The notes under the pieces: generated by a model
The model's input: only the letters and a program-made list of their open reading frames with translations
What the model was told of the DNA's origin: nothing
Databases searched by the model: none
Shown here: positions 38,887 through 46,669 of the stretch, in pieces
Numbering within the stretch: position 1 is the stretch's first letter
Layout of the letters: each line of letters opens with the position of its first letter
NCBI GenBank assembly: GCA_001725255.1
Contig: MEFV01000023.1
Coordinates: 1 to 46,669 of the forward strand
Reading direction: 5' to 3'
Length of the DNA: 46,669 nucleotides
Origin: Comamonas sp. SCN 67-35
Lineage (GTDB): Bacteria; Pseudomonadota; Gammaproteobacteria; Burkholderiales; Burkholderiaceae_C
Made by a program: the position numbers and the translations under genes

Positions 38887-40129
38887 GTGAGCACCAATCA
38901 ACCTGCCACCAACGAAGCCCTGACGCCGCTGCACGAAGGTCAGCGCGCCTTCGGCTGGCGCGACCACACCTCGCTGTGGTTCAGCCTGGGCGTAGGCCTG
39001 CTTGTGATGCAGATGGGCGCTTACCTCCTGCCGGGGCTGAGTCCGGGCGAAGCGCTGGTGGCCATCGCCATCGGCTCCATCGTCGGCTCGGGGCTGCTCG
39101 GCTGGGTCGGCAAGCTCGGGTGCGACAGCGGCCTGGCCAGCGCCGGGCTCATGCACGCGGTCTACGGGCGCCGGTTCGCCGGACTGCCCATCGTGCTCAA
39201 TGGTCATCATGCGCGACGCCACCGTCGCCATCGGCCGGCAGTCGGGCGGGTTGACGGCCGGGTACTGGTCCGTGCTCGCCACACTCATGTGGGGTGCCGT
39301 GGTGCTGCTGCTCATCAGCGGCTCCATGGTGCGGCTCGTGCGCCGGCTGATCTCGCGCATCGCGCTGCCCTTGGTGGTGCTGTCACTGCTGTGGCTGAGC
39401 TGGCAATTCGCCACGCTGGCGCAGACGCAGGGGCTGGCGCCCCTGTGGGGCCGCGGCGGCGATGGCAGCATGAGCGCGCTGTCGGCGATCGATCTGGTGA
39501 TCGCCATGCCCGTGTCGTGGCTGCCGCTGGTGGCCGACTACGCGCGCCATGGCAGGAATGGTCGCTCGGCCCTGCACGGCACCTGGCTCGGCTACGCGGT
39601 GGCCAACATCTGGTGCTACGGCCTGGGCGTGCTGGTCGCGCTCGTGCTGCCCAGCGAAGACCTGGTCACCGCGCTGCTGCTGGCGCAGGGCGGGCTGATC
39701 GCGCTCTCGCTGATCATCGTGGACGAGATCGACAACACCTACGGCGATGTCTACTCGGGCTCGGTCTGCATGCACAGCCTGCTGCCGCGCTGGAGCATCC
39801 GCCGCTGGGGCGTGCTGATGGTGCTGGCCTGCACCGCGTTTGCGCTGGTGCTGCCCATGCACAGCCTGGAGCCCTTCCTGCTGCTGCTCGGTTCGGTGTT
39901 CGTGCCGCTCTTTGGCGTCATCCTCGGGCGCCTGGCCTTCGGCGCGCCTACCCGGCAGCTGCTGCACGAGGCCGGCAGCATCCATTGGGGCGCCACGCTG
40001 ATCTGGCTGGCCGGCATCGCCTTCTACCACCTGCTGCCGCGCCTGGCTCCGGCGCTCGGCGGATCGGCGCTGCCCACGCTCGTGCTCTGCTTCGCACTCG
40101 CCTGGCTGAGCCGCAGCTCATTCAAATGA
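38887..40129 (+). pseudogene. cytX: CytX/CodB-type (NCS1) HMP/thiamine-precursor permease, frame-disrupted
   Basis: The first part (GTG 38887 to about 39199) encodes the start of an NCS1 permease: GWRDHTSLWFSLGVGLLVMQ, then two helices and MHAVYGRRFAGLPIVLN. The remainder, from about 39200 to the TGA at 40127, encodes the rest (VIMRDATVAIGRQSGG to LAWLSRSSFK) in another frame. Between the halves the family has about 11-12 residues containing a QLxGWxxFE-type stretch in the third helix, and these are missing; a deletion of roughly 34-37 bases that is not a multiple of three explains both the loss and the shift. The upstream TPP riboswitch suggests an original role in hydroxymethylpyrimidine uptake. 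True mutation and assembly error cannot be told apart here. Confidence 0.85.
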
Positions 40130-40214
40130 TAGCTGCTCGCGCTTTAAACGTAATGATTTCAAATACAAACGTATCTGCATTCAAGCGATGTCAAGCGCAA
40201 TCAGCTATTGATCA
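40127..40214. repeat. Dispersed short repeat, copy e: facing pair between cytX and thiD
   Basis: TGATAGCTGCTCGCGCTT (40127-40144) faces AAGCGCAATCAGCTATTGAT (from 40193), giving two inverted copies of the repeat end around a 48-base A/T-richer centre that includes AACGTAATGATTTCA. The left copy supplies the stop codon of the permease frame and the right copy overlaps the thiD stop. The layout between convergent genes suits a bidirectional terminator or RNA stabiliser (inference). Confidence 0.55.
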
Positions 40215-41063
40215 AGGAGCATCGAGCATGCGTTGCGCGATCGGCGCATAGCCGTGGTTCAGGGGTCCGTGGCCGTGGCCCGTTACCACCGCGGCGCCCG
40301 CCTCGATCGCCCCCACGATGTAGGCGCGCGCGCTGTGCACCGCCTGCACCAGCGGCTCGCCCAGCGCCAGGTGCGCCGCGATCGCCGACGACAGCGTGCA
40401 GCCCGTGCCATGGCCGTTGTTCGTCACGATGCGCGCCGATTCCAGCCGATGGTGCTCGCCGCCGGGCAGCGCCAGCAGATCGACCACCCAGTCGCCGCTC
40501 AGATGCCCGCCCTTGAGCAGCACCGCCCTTGCGCCCAGCGCCAGCAGGTCGTCGGCGGCGCGCTCCAGCGCGTCAATGGTGTCGATCGGGCGCCCGAGCA
40601 GCAGCGCCGCCTCATCGAGGTTGGGTGTGATCACCTGCGCCAGCGGGAACAGCTCCCGCACCAGCGCGGCAATGGTCTCGTGCTCGATCAGGGCGTCACC
40701 GCTCGTGGCGACCATCACGGGGTCGAGCACCACATGCGGCAGCGCGTGGCGCGCAATGGCATCGGCCACCACCCGCACGATGTCGGGGGTGGCCAGCATG
40801 CCGATCTTGACCGCATCGACCCCGATGTCCTCGACCACCGCATCGATCTGCGCACGCAGCACCTCGGGCGGCACGCCGTGGATGGCGCGCACGCCCTGGG
40901 TGTTCTGCGCCGTGATCGCGGTGATCGCCGTCATGCCGAAGCACCCCAGCGCGCTGAAGGTCTTGAGATCGGCCTGGATGCCCGCGCCGCCCCCGCTGTC
41001 GGAGCCCGCGATGGAGAGCACGCGCACGTAGCGTGGATGACGGGTCGATGGCGTTGCGGTCAT
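40212..41063 (-). CDS. thiD: Hydroxymethylpyrimidine/phosphomethylpyrimidine kinase ThiD
   Basis: ThiD phosphorylates HMP and then HMP-P to HMP-PP for thiamine synthesis. The 283-residue ribokinase-fold enzyme has SIAGSDSGGGAGIQADLKTF at the N-terminus, TAITAQNTQGV, DPVMVATSGD, ITPNLDEAALL and the GTGCTLSSAIAAHLA anion hole with the catalytic Asp/Cys neighbourhood (HGTGC). It is on the opposite strand from both thiamine units and has no riboswitch of its own that I can see. Confidence 0.96.
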   Translation of the reverse strand: MTATPSTRHPRYVRVLSIAGSDSGGGAGIQADLKTFSALGCFGMTAITAITAQNTQGVRAIHGVPPEVLRAQIDAVVEDIGVDAVKIGMLATPDIVRVVADAIARHALPHVVLDPVMVATSGDALIEHETIAALVRELFPLAQVITPNLDEAALLLGRPIDTIDALERAADDLLALGARAVLLKGGHLSGDWVVDLLALPGGEHHRLESARIVTNNGHGTGCTLSSAIAAHLALGEPLVQAVHSARAYIVGAIEAGAAVVTGHGHGPLNHGYAPIAQRMLDAP

Positions 41064-41144
41064 GGCCGGGAATTATCGAACACGCACACGACGTTCTTCA
41101 CCGGGCCTATCCCGCTTGTGATGTAATTCACGACTTCGGACGAA

Positions 41145-41242
41145 ACAGGGGTGTCCTGGCGAGCAGATCGCGCAGGGCTGAGAAATACCCTGGGGCCCAT
41201 GCGCCCCGTTACCCGATCCAGATCATGCTGGCGTGGGGAGTT
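41145..41242 (+). ncRNA. TPP riboswitch (THI element) upstream of thiOSGE
   Basis: Conserved parts in order: GGGGTG, GGGCTGAGAAATACCC, a hairpin with ggggc/gcccc, ACCCGATCC, AGATCATGCTGGCG and TGGGGAG. The thiO start lies about 38 bases downstream; control could again be at translation. Separated from the divergent thiD start by about 80 bases. Confidence 0.93.
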
Positions 41243-41279
41243 TTCGCGGCGCACCGTTTTGTCCTTGTTCACTCAATCG

Positions 41280-42401
41280 ATGAAAACGATGCACGCACTT
41301 GCCACCCATTCCTCCCGCATCACCATCCTTGGCGCCGGCCTCATGGGGCGGCTGCTCGCCGTCGCCCTGGCGCAGCAAGGCTGCCACGTCGACATTCACG
41401 ATGCCGGGGGGTCCGATGCCGAGCTATCCGCCGCGCGCGTGGCCGCCGCGATGCTGGCTCCGCTGGCCGAGTCCGCCGTCAGCGAGCCGGGCATCGTGCG
41501 CATGGGCCAGTACGCCATGCGGCGCTGGCCCGAGCTGCTGGCCGCGCTGGCGCAGCCCGTTTTCTTCCAGCAAAACGGCACACTCATCGTCTGGCACCGG
41601 CAGGACGCCACCGATGCCGCGCGCCTGTACGACAAGCTCAAGCACACCCACACCCTGCTGCCCGATCTCCCGGCCGCTCAGGCCCTGGACGAAACCCTGC
41701 TGGCGCAGCGCGAGCCCATGCTCGCCGGGCGCTTTCATGAAGGCCTGTACCTGCCGGGCGAGGGGCAGCTGGACAACCGCCAGCTGCTCGCTGCCCTGCA
41801 CGAGCACATGCAGACGCTGGGTGTGGCGATGCACTGGCACAGCCGCCAGGCGCTGGGTGATTTTTCCCCCGGCGCGCCGGACGAGCCCGACCTCATCCTC
41901 GACTGCCGCGGGCTAGGCGCACGCGGCGACTGGCCCGAGCTGCGCGGCGTGCGCGGCGAAGTCATCCGCGTGCATGCCCCCGAGGTCACGCTGCAGCGCC
42001 CCACCCGCCTGGTGCATCCGCGCTACCCGGCCTACATCGTGCCCAAGGAGGATCACGTCTTCGTGGTCGGCGCGACCGCCATCGAATCGGACGATCTCTC
42101 CCCGGCCAGCGTGCGCTCCACGCTGGAACTGCTCAGCGCCGCCTACGCCCTGCATTCGGGTTTTGCCGAGGCCCGCATCCTGGAGATCGCCACGCAATGC
42201 CGCCCCGCTTTGCCGGACAACAGCCCGTGCATCCGCCAGGCGGGCCAGCGCATCCTGCAGATCAACGGCCTGTACCGGCACGGCTTCCTGATCGCGCCGG
42301 CGCTCCTGGACGTCACCCTGCAACTGCTGCGCGAAGGCGACTCGCCGCTGGCCCGGCAATTCGACCTGGCGATCACGGCGCGCGATCCGGGGGTCTCATG
42401 A
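41280..42401 (+). CDS. thiO: Glycine oxidase ThiO (FAD-dependent)
   Basis: ThiO oxidises glycine to dehydroglycine for thiazole formation. The 373-residue flavoprotein has the FAD-binding ILGAGLMGRLLAVALAQQG (GxGxxG), VAAAMLAPLAES, the LDCRGLGARGDWPELRGVRG segment and the C-terminal INGLYRHGFLIAPAL typical of the DAO family. ATG 41280 and ATG 41289 are both possible starts; neither has a strong ribosome-binding site, in keeping with riboswitch control of initiation. It overlaps thiS (ATGA). Confidence 0.93.
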   Translation: MKTMHALATHSSRITILGAGLMGRLLAVALAQQGCHVDIHDAGGSDAELSAARVAAAMLAPLAESAVSEPGIVRMGQYAMRRWPELLAALAQPVFFQQNGTLIVWHRQDATDAARLYDKLKHTHTLLPDLPAAQALDETLLAQREPMLAGRFHEGLYLPGEGQLDNRQLLAALHEHMQTLGVAMHWHSRQALGDFSPGAPDEPDLILDCRGLGARGDWPELRGVRGEVIRVHAPEVTLQRPTRLVHPRYPAYIVPKEDHVFVVGATAIESDDLSPASVRSTLELLSAAYALHSGFAEARILEIATQCRPALPDNSPCIRQAGQRILQINGLYRHGFLIAPALLDVTLQLLREGDSPLARQFDLAITARDPGVS

Positions 42402-42595
42402 AAATCTGCATCAACGGGACCGCCACCGAACTGCCGGATGGAGCCACCGTGGCCCACGCGATCACCCAGCTCGCGCCCGTGCCGCCATTCGCGGTGGCGG
42501 TGAATCTCCACTTCGTTCCCTCATCGCGTTACGCCAGCGAGCGGCTGCACGAGGGCGACCAGATCGAAATCATCGCGCCCGTCACGGGCGGTTAA
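42398..42595 (+). CDS. thiS: Sulfur carrier protein ThiS
   Basis: ThiS carries the thiocarboxylate sulfur for the thiazole ring. The 65-residue ubiquitin-like protein ends in the required Gly-Gly (IAPVTGG) and has the usual MKICINGTATELPDG start. ATG 42398 overlaps the thiO stop; thiG starts three bases after its stop. ThiF, which activates ThiS, is not in the window. Confidence 0.96.
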   Translation: MKICINGTATELPDGATVAHAITQLAPVPPFAVAVNLHFVPSSRYASERLHEGDQIEIIAPVTGG

Positions 42596-42598
42596 ACC

Positions 42599-43411
42599 AT
42601 GTCCACTGTTCAGCCTGCGGGCGACCCGCTCATCCTCTACGGCCACAGCTTCACCAGCCGCCTGCTGCTCGGCAGCTCCCGCTACCCGTCACCGGCCACG
42701 CTCGAAGCCGCCGTGGCGCGCGCCAGGCCCGCCATGGTGACCGCCGCGCTACGCCGCCAGGGAGCCACGTCCGGCAACGGCTTCTGGTCCTTGCTGCAAC
42801 GCCTCGACACCACCGTGCTGCCCAACACCGCAGGCTGCCACAGCACGCAGGAAGCCATCACCACCGCGCTGATGGCACGCGAGGTGTTCGCCACCGACTG
42901 GATCAAGCTCGAAGTCATCGGCGACGACTACACCCTGCAACCCGACACCCTGCAACTCGTGCCCGCGGCCGAGCGCCTGATCAAGGAAGGCTTCAAGGTA
43001 CTGCCCTACTGCACCGAAGACCTGGTCGTCTGCCAGCGGCTCGCCGACGTGGGCTGCCAGGCCGTCATGCCCTGGGCCGCCCCCATCGGCACCGGCCGCG
43101 GCCCGGTCAACCCGCACGGCCTGCAACTGCTGCGCGAGCGCCTGCCCCTCCCCATGCTGGTCGATGCGGGCCTGGGCCTGCCGTCGCATGCCTGCCAGGT
43201 CATGGAATGGGGCTTCGACGGCGTGCTGCTCAACACCGCTGTGGCGCTCGCCACCGATCCGGTGCAGATGGCCGGCGCATTTGCCGACGCGGTCGCGGCC
43301 GGGCGGGCCGCCCGGCTGGCCGGCGTGATGCAGGCGCAGACATCGGCCCAGCCCAGCACGCCGGTGCTGGGCACGCCCTTCTGGCACCAAAGCGAAGGAC
43401 CCAGGGCATGA
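42599..43411 (+). CDS. thiG: Thiazole synthase ThiG
   Basis: ThiG condenses DXP, dehydroglycine and ThiS-thiocarboxylate into the thiazole phosphate. The 270-residue (beta/alpha)8 protein has the Schiff-base Lys103 in WIKLEVIGD, the LPNTAGC segment, PIGTGRG and the phosphate-binding DAGLGLPSHACQVMEWGFDG with LLNTAV. A C-terminal tail of about 20 residues extends past the barrel. It overlaps thiE by ATGA. Confidence 0.96.
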   Translation: MSTVQPAGDPLILYGHSFTSRLLLGSSRYPSPATLEAAVARARPAMVTAALRRQGATSGNGFWSLLQRLDTTVLPNTAGCHSTQEAITTALMAREVFATDWIKLEVIGDDYTLQPDTLQLVPAAERLIKEGFKVLPYCTEDLVVCQRLADVGCQAVMPWAAPIGTGRGPVNPHGLQLLRERLPLPMLVDAGLGLPSHACQVMEWGFDGVLLNTAVALATDPVQMAGAFADAVAAGRAARLAGVMQAQTSAQPSTPVLGTPFWHQSEGPRA

Positions 43412-44325
43412 CGCTGCCCATGCAGCAGGCCATCGCCCAGGCGCACCGCCAGCGCCTGGCAGGCTTCGAACCGCAGCCCGTGCCCCCCACGCAGGAGACC
43501 GACCCGGTGTTCCTCTCGGCACTGGCCGCCTGCAGCCAGTTGGGCTACATCACCGCCGATGCGCTCTGCCTGGCCCGCGCCTGGGCGGCGCAAACCCTGC
43601 GCCTGGGCGCTTTCGATCCGGCTCACTGGCCCGATGCACCCGCCGATTTCGGTCTGCAGCCACGCCCGCACAACGCGCCCTTCGCGCCCTGCCCCAAAAA
43701 CCTGGGGCTTTACGCCGTGCTCCCCGACGCACAATGGGTCGGCCGCATGGCACATGCCGGCGTGCCCACGCTCCAGTTGCGCTTCAAAAGCAGCGACACG
43801 CAGGCCATCGCACGCGAAGTGCGCGCCGCCATCCAGGGCGTGAAGGGAACCGATGCGCGTTTGTTCATCAACGATCATTGGCGCGTCGCCATCGACGAAG
43901 GTGCATATGGCGTGCATCTGGGCCAGGAGGACCTCGGCGAGCTGCGTGCCGACGACATCGCCCTGCTGCGAAGCAGCGGCGCACGCCTGGGCCTGAGCAC
44001 CCACGGTTACGCCGAAATGCTGCGCGCCGATCGCCTCAGCCCGAGCTACATCGCCATGGGCGCGGTGTTCCCCACCACGCTGAAAACCATGCCGACCGCA
44101 CCCCAAGGCCTGGAAAGACTGGCCGACTACGCCCGTCTCATGCACGCGTATCCGCTGGTCGCCATCGGCGGCATCACACCTGAACACCTTGCGGCCATCC
44201 GGGCGGCCGGCGTGGGCTCGGCCGCCATGGTACGAGCCATCGTGCAGGCGCCCGAGCCGCAAGCGGCCGTGCGCCGGCTCCTGCATCTCATGGGCGGCAC
44301 CCAGGCCCGGACGCCGTCTGCCTGA
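43408..44325 (+). CDS. thiE: Thiamine-phosphate synthase ThiE with N-terminal extension
   Basis: ThiE couples HMP-PP and thiazole phosphate to thiamine phosphate. The C-terminal two thirds (about 98-300) is a standard TIM barrel: LGLYAVLPD, TLQLRFKS, LFINDHWRVAIDEGAYGVHL, GLSTHGYAEM, YIAMGAVFPT-K and VAIGGITPE. The first about 95 residues form an extra domain (YITADALCLARAWAAQTLRLG) without a recognised activity; similar extensions exist in related betaproteobacteria. Translation is coupled to thiG. Confidence 0.92.
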   Translation: MTLPMQQAIAQAHRQRLAGFEPQPVPPTQETDPVFLSALAACSQLGYITADALCLARAWAAQTLRLGAFDPAHWPDAPADFGLQPRPHNAPFAPCPKNLGLYAVLPDAQWVGRMAHAGVPTLQLRFKSSDTQAIAREVRAAIQGVKGTDARLFINDHWRVAIDEGAYGVHLGQEDLGELRADDIALLRSSGARLGLSTHGYAEMLRADRLSPSYIAMGAVFPTTLKTMPTAPQGLERLADYARLMHAYPLVAIGGITPEHLAAIRAAGVGSAAMVRAIVQAPEPQAAVRRLLHLMGGTQARTPSA

Positions 44326-44326
44326 T

Positions 44327-44427
44327 ACGGTTTTGCATTCAGGCGTAGAACAAGGCGGGAAGCCGCAGACAGTGCTGTAGCACGGCAAGGCGAACCAACG
44401 CAGTGATACGTTTGAAGACGAAACCGT
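44327..44427. repeat. About 101-bp element with imperfect inverted ends between thiE and fimV-like gene
   Basis: ACGGTTTTGCATTC at 44327-44340 is nearly the reverse complement (11 of 14) of GAAGACGAAACCGT at 44414-44427. Inside is a tight palindrome GTGCT-GT-AGCAC (44372-44383) and two similar CAAGGCG blocks. It fills the gap between the convergent thiE and fimV-like genes. I have a vague memory of CAAGGCGAA..AACGC repeats in related genomes, but did not check. It may be a small palindromic repeat unit or a two-way terminator. Confidence 0.45.
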
Positions 44428-44433
44428 GAGCCA

Positions 44434-46443
44434 TCATTTGACGGATCGTTTGCCGTTGTCCCGGGGTTCCAGGTTGAATTGAACCCCATCGTGATCAGGC
44501 GCGAGCATCTCATCCGGGGCCACGATCTCCGGGGGTGATCCACTGCCCGATGACCCTTGGTCGGCTGAGCCGCGCCCCTGAACCGGCATGTGCCGCGACG
44601 GCTCGAGCATCAGGTCACCGGCCAGCGTATCCACCGAGGGGGATGCGGCTTTCACGCCATGGCCCGTGACCGCGGCCGCCCGTTGTGGCGCCACGGAAGC
44701 GCCTCGCGCCTTTCCGGCCGACGACTGAGCGATCGCCAGCAGCAGCAGCAGATCTTCGTAAGCCGGCAAATCAAACCTGGCAACGTCCTGACCTCCGCCA
44801 CGCCGGAACATGAGCCGATCCAGCTCATCGACGGCATCGGCAGAACCCCACAGCGATTCGATGCGCTGCAGCTCCGTGCCATAGTCTTCCAGAGACCTTC
44901 CGCCTCGCTGAAAGGTCGCAAACGGAGGGACCTCGGCATTGAACCTGTCTTCGAAGCTCGCGCGCAGCTCATCGAACGCCGCGACACGCCCCAACGTGTG
45001 ATAGAGCCGCAACAACTCAAAATACGCCAGCGGGGACGAGACGTGATGAGCGATATGCCTGCGCAAGCCATCGACCGCCTGTTCGTGCTCTCCGATCGAG
45101 ACAAAGAATTCCGCCTGCTGCAACACGTCGAACAAATCTTCCGGATGTTCGATGTCCTGCACTCCCGGGATCGCGGGCGCGGCACTCTCAACCACCGCAG
45201 GCCTCCGCGGCTCGGACACGGACACGGCCTCATCCTCCGCGCTCATTTGCCAGGATGCCGCTGCATGGGTCGCGGGGACCTGCCCAACAGGCACTGTCGC
45301 GGCCTGATCGGGCTCCTCGGTCTGTGGCCAGACGGTCGGCCCAACCGCCGCGCTGAACGTGTCCGACTCCAGCGGCTCACTGTTGAGCGCCACGCTCCGA
45401 TGCCACGCCTCGCGCCCTTGCCGACGTTGCTTCCATATCAGCGCGAACAGCCCCGACAGTGCAAGGGCAAGCGCACCAGCCAGCCCGTACACCACCAGCG
45501 GTGAATACCGTTCCGAAACCGCCTGCTTCAACGCCTCCCGGGCCAGGTTCCCCTCAGCCTGCTCCTTGCGCAGCTGCTCCTTCAACACCTGCACTTCCCG
45601 CTGCACCTCGCTCACACGTGCACCCAGACTCGCCAACTCCTGCGGCGTGGTGTTGAGCATCTGCCAGACCCCAGCCGCGTCCTTTTGCCCCTGTGCCGTC
45701 CCAGGTTCACCAAGGTGAGGCGGGTCAATGGACAAACGCAGGTCAAGAGGGCTCTTCGGTCCAAGATCCAGAGGCTCCATGACCAGCCTGGGCGCAGCGC
45801 CCGCTGCTCCCGCCGTGCCCACAGGCGGCACCGCGTTCCTGCCTGCCGATCCGGTGCGACGCGCATCCGCGGCCACCGCCTTGGAGCGGCTGCGCGCTGG
45901 TGAAACCGAGCTCGTGCGTGATCTGCTGGCGCCGGCTCCTGGCTCAGCCCTCTTCTCGCGCCTGCTGCCAAGCGCGCGGACAGTCGCCCGGCCACCGTCT
46001 TCACTTTCAGGGGCCTCGCGCCGCGGATCACCAGGCGCCACCCTGCCGAGCGCCTGCCTTTCGGCCTCGCCTGGCCATTCGCTCAGGAACGTATAGGTGC
46101 GAGAAACACGTCCGCCGCACGTCGCCTCGAGCCAGACCTCCACGATAGGCTCATTCACGGGGACATCGGTCCTCACCAGCAGACGTGGCTGCGCAAGACC
46201 TTGCCCTTGCGATACGAGATGGACGCTGACGCGGTTTCCCGGAACTGGAGTTCCGCCCATGTCCACACGAGCAGAGATGCAGGAGCCATCAAGACCGGAG
46301 TCGCCATCGACTCGCAGATTGAACGATATGTCCAGGGGAGAGCCCAAAACCACCCGCCCGTGACCCGCGCCCAGCGTCAGCGCGCCAGCAGACGTAGCCG
46401 CAGCGGCAATGACGGTTCCTGCAAGAAATCTGCGTGCTTTCAC
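44434..46443 (-). CDS. FimV-like protein (pilus/polar assembly family)
   Basis: A 669-residue exported protein. Residues 1-22 are a signal peptide (KARRFLAGTVIAAAATSAGALTL), followed by an N-terminal domain with G.GHGRVVLGSPLDISF and two Cys (55 and 109) that could form a disulfide, a long Arg/Ser/Ala-rich linker, a coiled coil (about 268-312), one membrane helix (314-337) and a cytoplasmic region with TPR-like helices (about 410-560). This is the FimV/HubP layout, which supports type IV pili or polar organisation; the usual LysM domain was not clearly seen. Start is GTG 46443 with a poor ribosome-binding site; its GTGA overlaps a tiny upstream frame. Confidence 0.75.
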   Translation of the reverse strand: MKARRFLAGTVIAAAATSAGALTLGAGHGRVVLGSPLDISFNLRVDGDSGLDGSCISARVDMGGTPVPGNRVSVHLVSQGQGLAQPRLLVRTDVPVNEPIVEVWLEATCGGRVSRTYTFLSEWPGEAERQALGRVAPGDPRREAPESEDGGRATVRALGSRREKRAEPGAGASRSRTSSVSPARSRSKAVAADARRTGSAGRNAVPPVGTAGAAGAAPRLVMEPLDLGPKSPLDLRLSIDPPHLGEPGTAQGQKDAAGVWQMLNTTPQELASLGARVSEVQREVQVLKEQLRKEQAEGNLAREALKQAVSERYSPLVVYGLAGALALALSGLFALIWKQRRQGREAWHRSVALNSEPLESDTFSAAVGPTVWPQTEEPDQAATVPVGQVPATHAAASWQMSAEDEAVSVSEPRRPAVVESAAPAIPGVQDIEHPEDLFDVLQQAEFFVSIGEHEQAVDGLRRHIAHHVSSPLAYFELLRLYHTLGRVAAFDELRASFEDRFNAEVPPFATFQRGGRSLEDYGTELQRIESLWGSADAVDELDRLMFRRGGGQDVARFDLPAYEDLLLLLAIAQSSAGKARGASVAPQRAAAVTGHGVKAASPSVDTLAGDLMLEPSRHMPVQGRGSADQGSSGSGSPPEIVAPDEMLAPDHDGVQFNLEPRDNGKRSVK

Positions 46444-46579
46444 GGTGTTAATGTTTGGTTACACGCACATTCTGACATAGAAAGCATAGGGCAAATCTGC
46501 TCCAACGATAGCCAGAACATTGCTTGACGCAGGGTCAGGTCTTCTTTACCCATCATCTTTTCGTTTCCCCCCAAAGCCG

Positions 46580-46611
46580 ACCCCCCTGGGCCTTGGGAGG
46601 CGCAGGGGGGT
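46580..46611 (-). terminator. GC-rich hairpin after the 5S rRNA gene (probable rrn terminator)
   Basis: ACCCCCCTG at 46580-46588 pairs with CAGGGGGGT at 46603-46611, with a 14-base loop, 15 bases beyond the 3' end of 5S rRNA read on the minus strand. No T-tract follows on that strand, so it may be a factor-dependent end or a processing structure rather than a classical intrinsic terminator. Other GGGG/CCCC runs nearby allow competing pairings. Confidence 0.5.
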
Positions 46612-46626
46612 GGGGGGGGTGATGGT

Positions 46627-46669
46627 GCCTGACGATGACCTACTTTCACACGGGAGTCCGCACTATCAT
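46627..46669 (-). rRNA. rrf: 5S ribosomal RNA, 3' part only
   Basis: The minus strand reads ATGATAGTGCGGACTCCCGT, then GTGAAAGTAGGTCATCGTCAGGC, the conserved 3' end of bacterial 5S rRNA. The gene continues past the window edge, so an rRNA operon lies to the right and is transcribed toward the fimV-like gene. Confidence 0.95.

Overview
The window is high-GC DNA whose gene content and order point to a betaproteobacterium of order Burkholderiales, most likely family Comamonadaceae. The evidence is the petABC-sspA-sspB block, the his-tat supercluster, hemCDXY divergent from ppc, the secA/M23 peptidase/dciA block, thiOSGE behind a TPP riboswitch, and several copies of a short repeat with an AGCTAT...GCGCTTG core that I associate with Acidovorax/Comamonas-type genomes. 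Genus and species cannot be fixed from sequence reading alone.

Layout. 1-1.5 kb: repeat-rich leader, then prmC and grxD. 1.5-3.7 kb (minus): sulfur operon with a periplasmic rhodanese, a YeeE/YedE-type thiosulfate permease and an unannotated 54-aa membrane peptide. 3.8-9.4 kb: yacG, then on the minus strand secA, argJ, a DUF815 ATPase and a NUDIX hydrolase. 9.6-10.9 kb: an envelope M23 peptidase divergent from a DciA/DUF721 protein. 11-15.1 kb (minus): petA-petB-petC (cytochrome bc1), sspA, sspB and tRNA-Thr(TGT), with a clear terminator between petC and sspA. 15.3-18.7 kb: mscL, pdxA, a NIF3 protein and a DegQ/DegS-like protease.

18.7-28.6 kb is essentially one minus-strand block, hisC-hisB-hisH-hisA-(HD-GYP gene on the other strand)-hisF-hisI-hisE-DUF4870-patatin-hinT-tatA-tatB-tatC, with many ATGA-type start/stop overlaps that suggest translational coupling. 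hisG and hisD, normally upstream of hisC in related genomes, are absent; flhDC and two lipoprotein genes (one FlgO-like) occupy that position. 31-38 kb: ppc, divergent hemC-hemD-hemX-hemY, then the 7Fe ferredoxin fdxA. 38.7-44.3 kb: thiamine region with two TPP riboswitches, a frame-disrupted CytX-type permease, thiD on the minus strand, and thiO-thiS-thiG-thiE. 44.4 kb to the end: a FimV-like protein on the minus strand and the 3' end of a 5S rRNA gene.

Most of the window is core metabolism: histidine, heme, thiamine and pyridoxal synthesis, respiratory chain, and Sec and Tat export. I do not see a defence system, CRISPR array, prophage or IS element. The points most worth a second look are the broken CytX gene under an intact-looking riboswitch, the repeat family (one copy is translated inside hemD), the ~100-bp element with inverted ends between thiE and fimV, the small peptide in the sulfur operon, the uncharacterised lipoprotein beside flgO, and the HD-GYP protein with an altered HD motif inside the his block.
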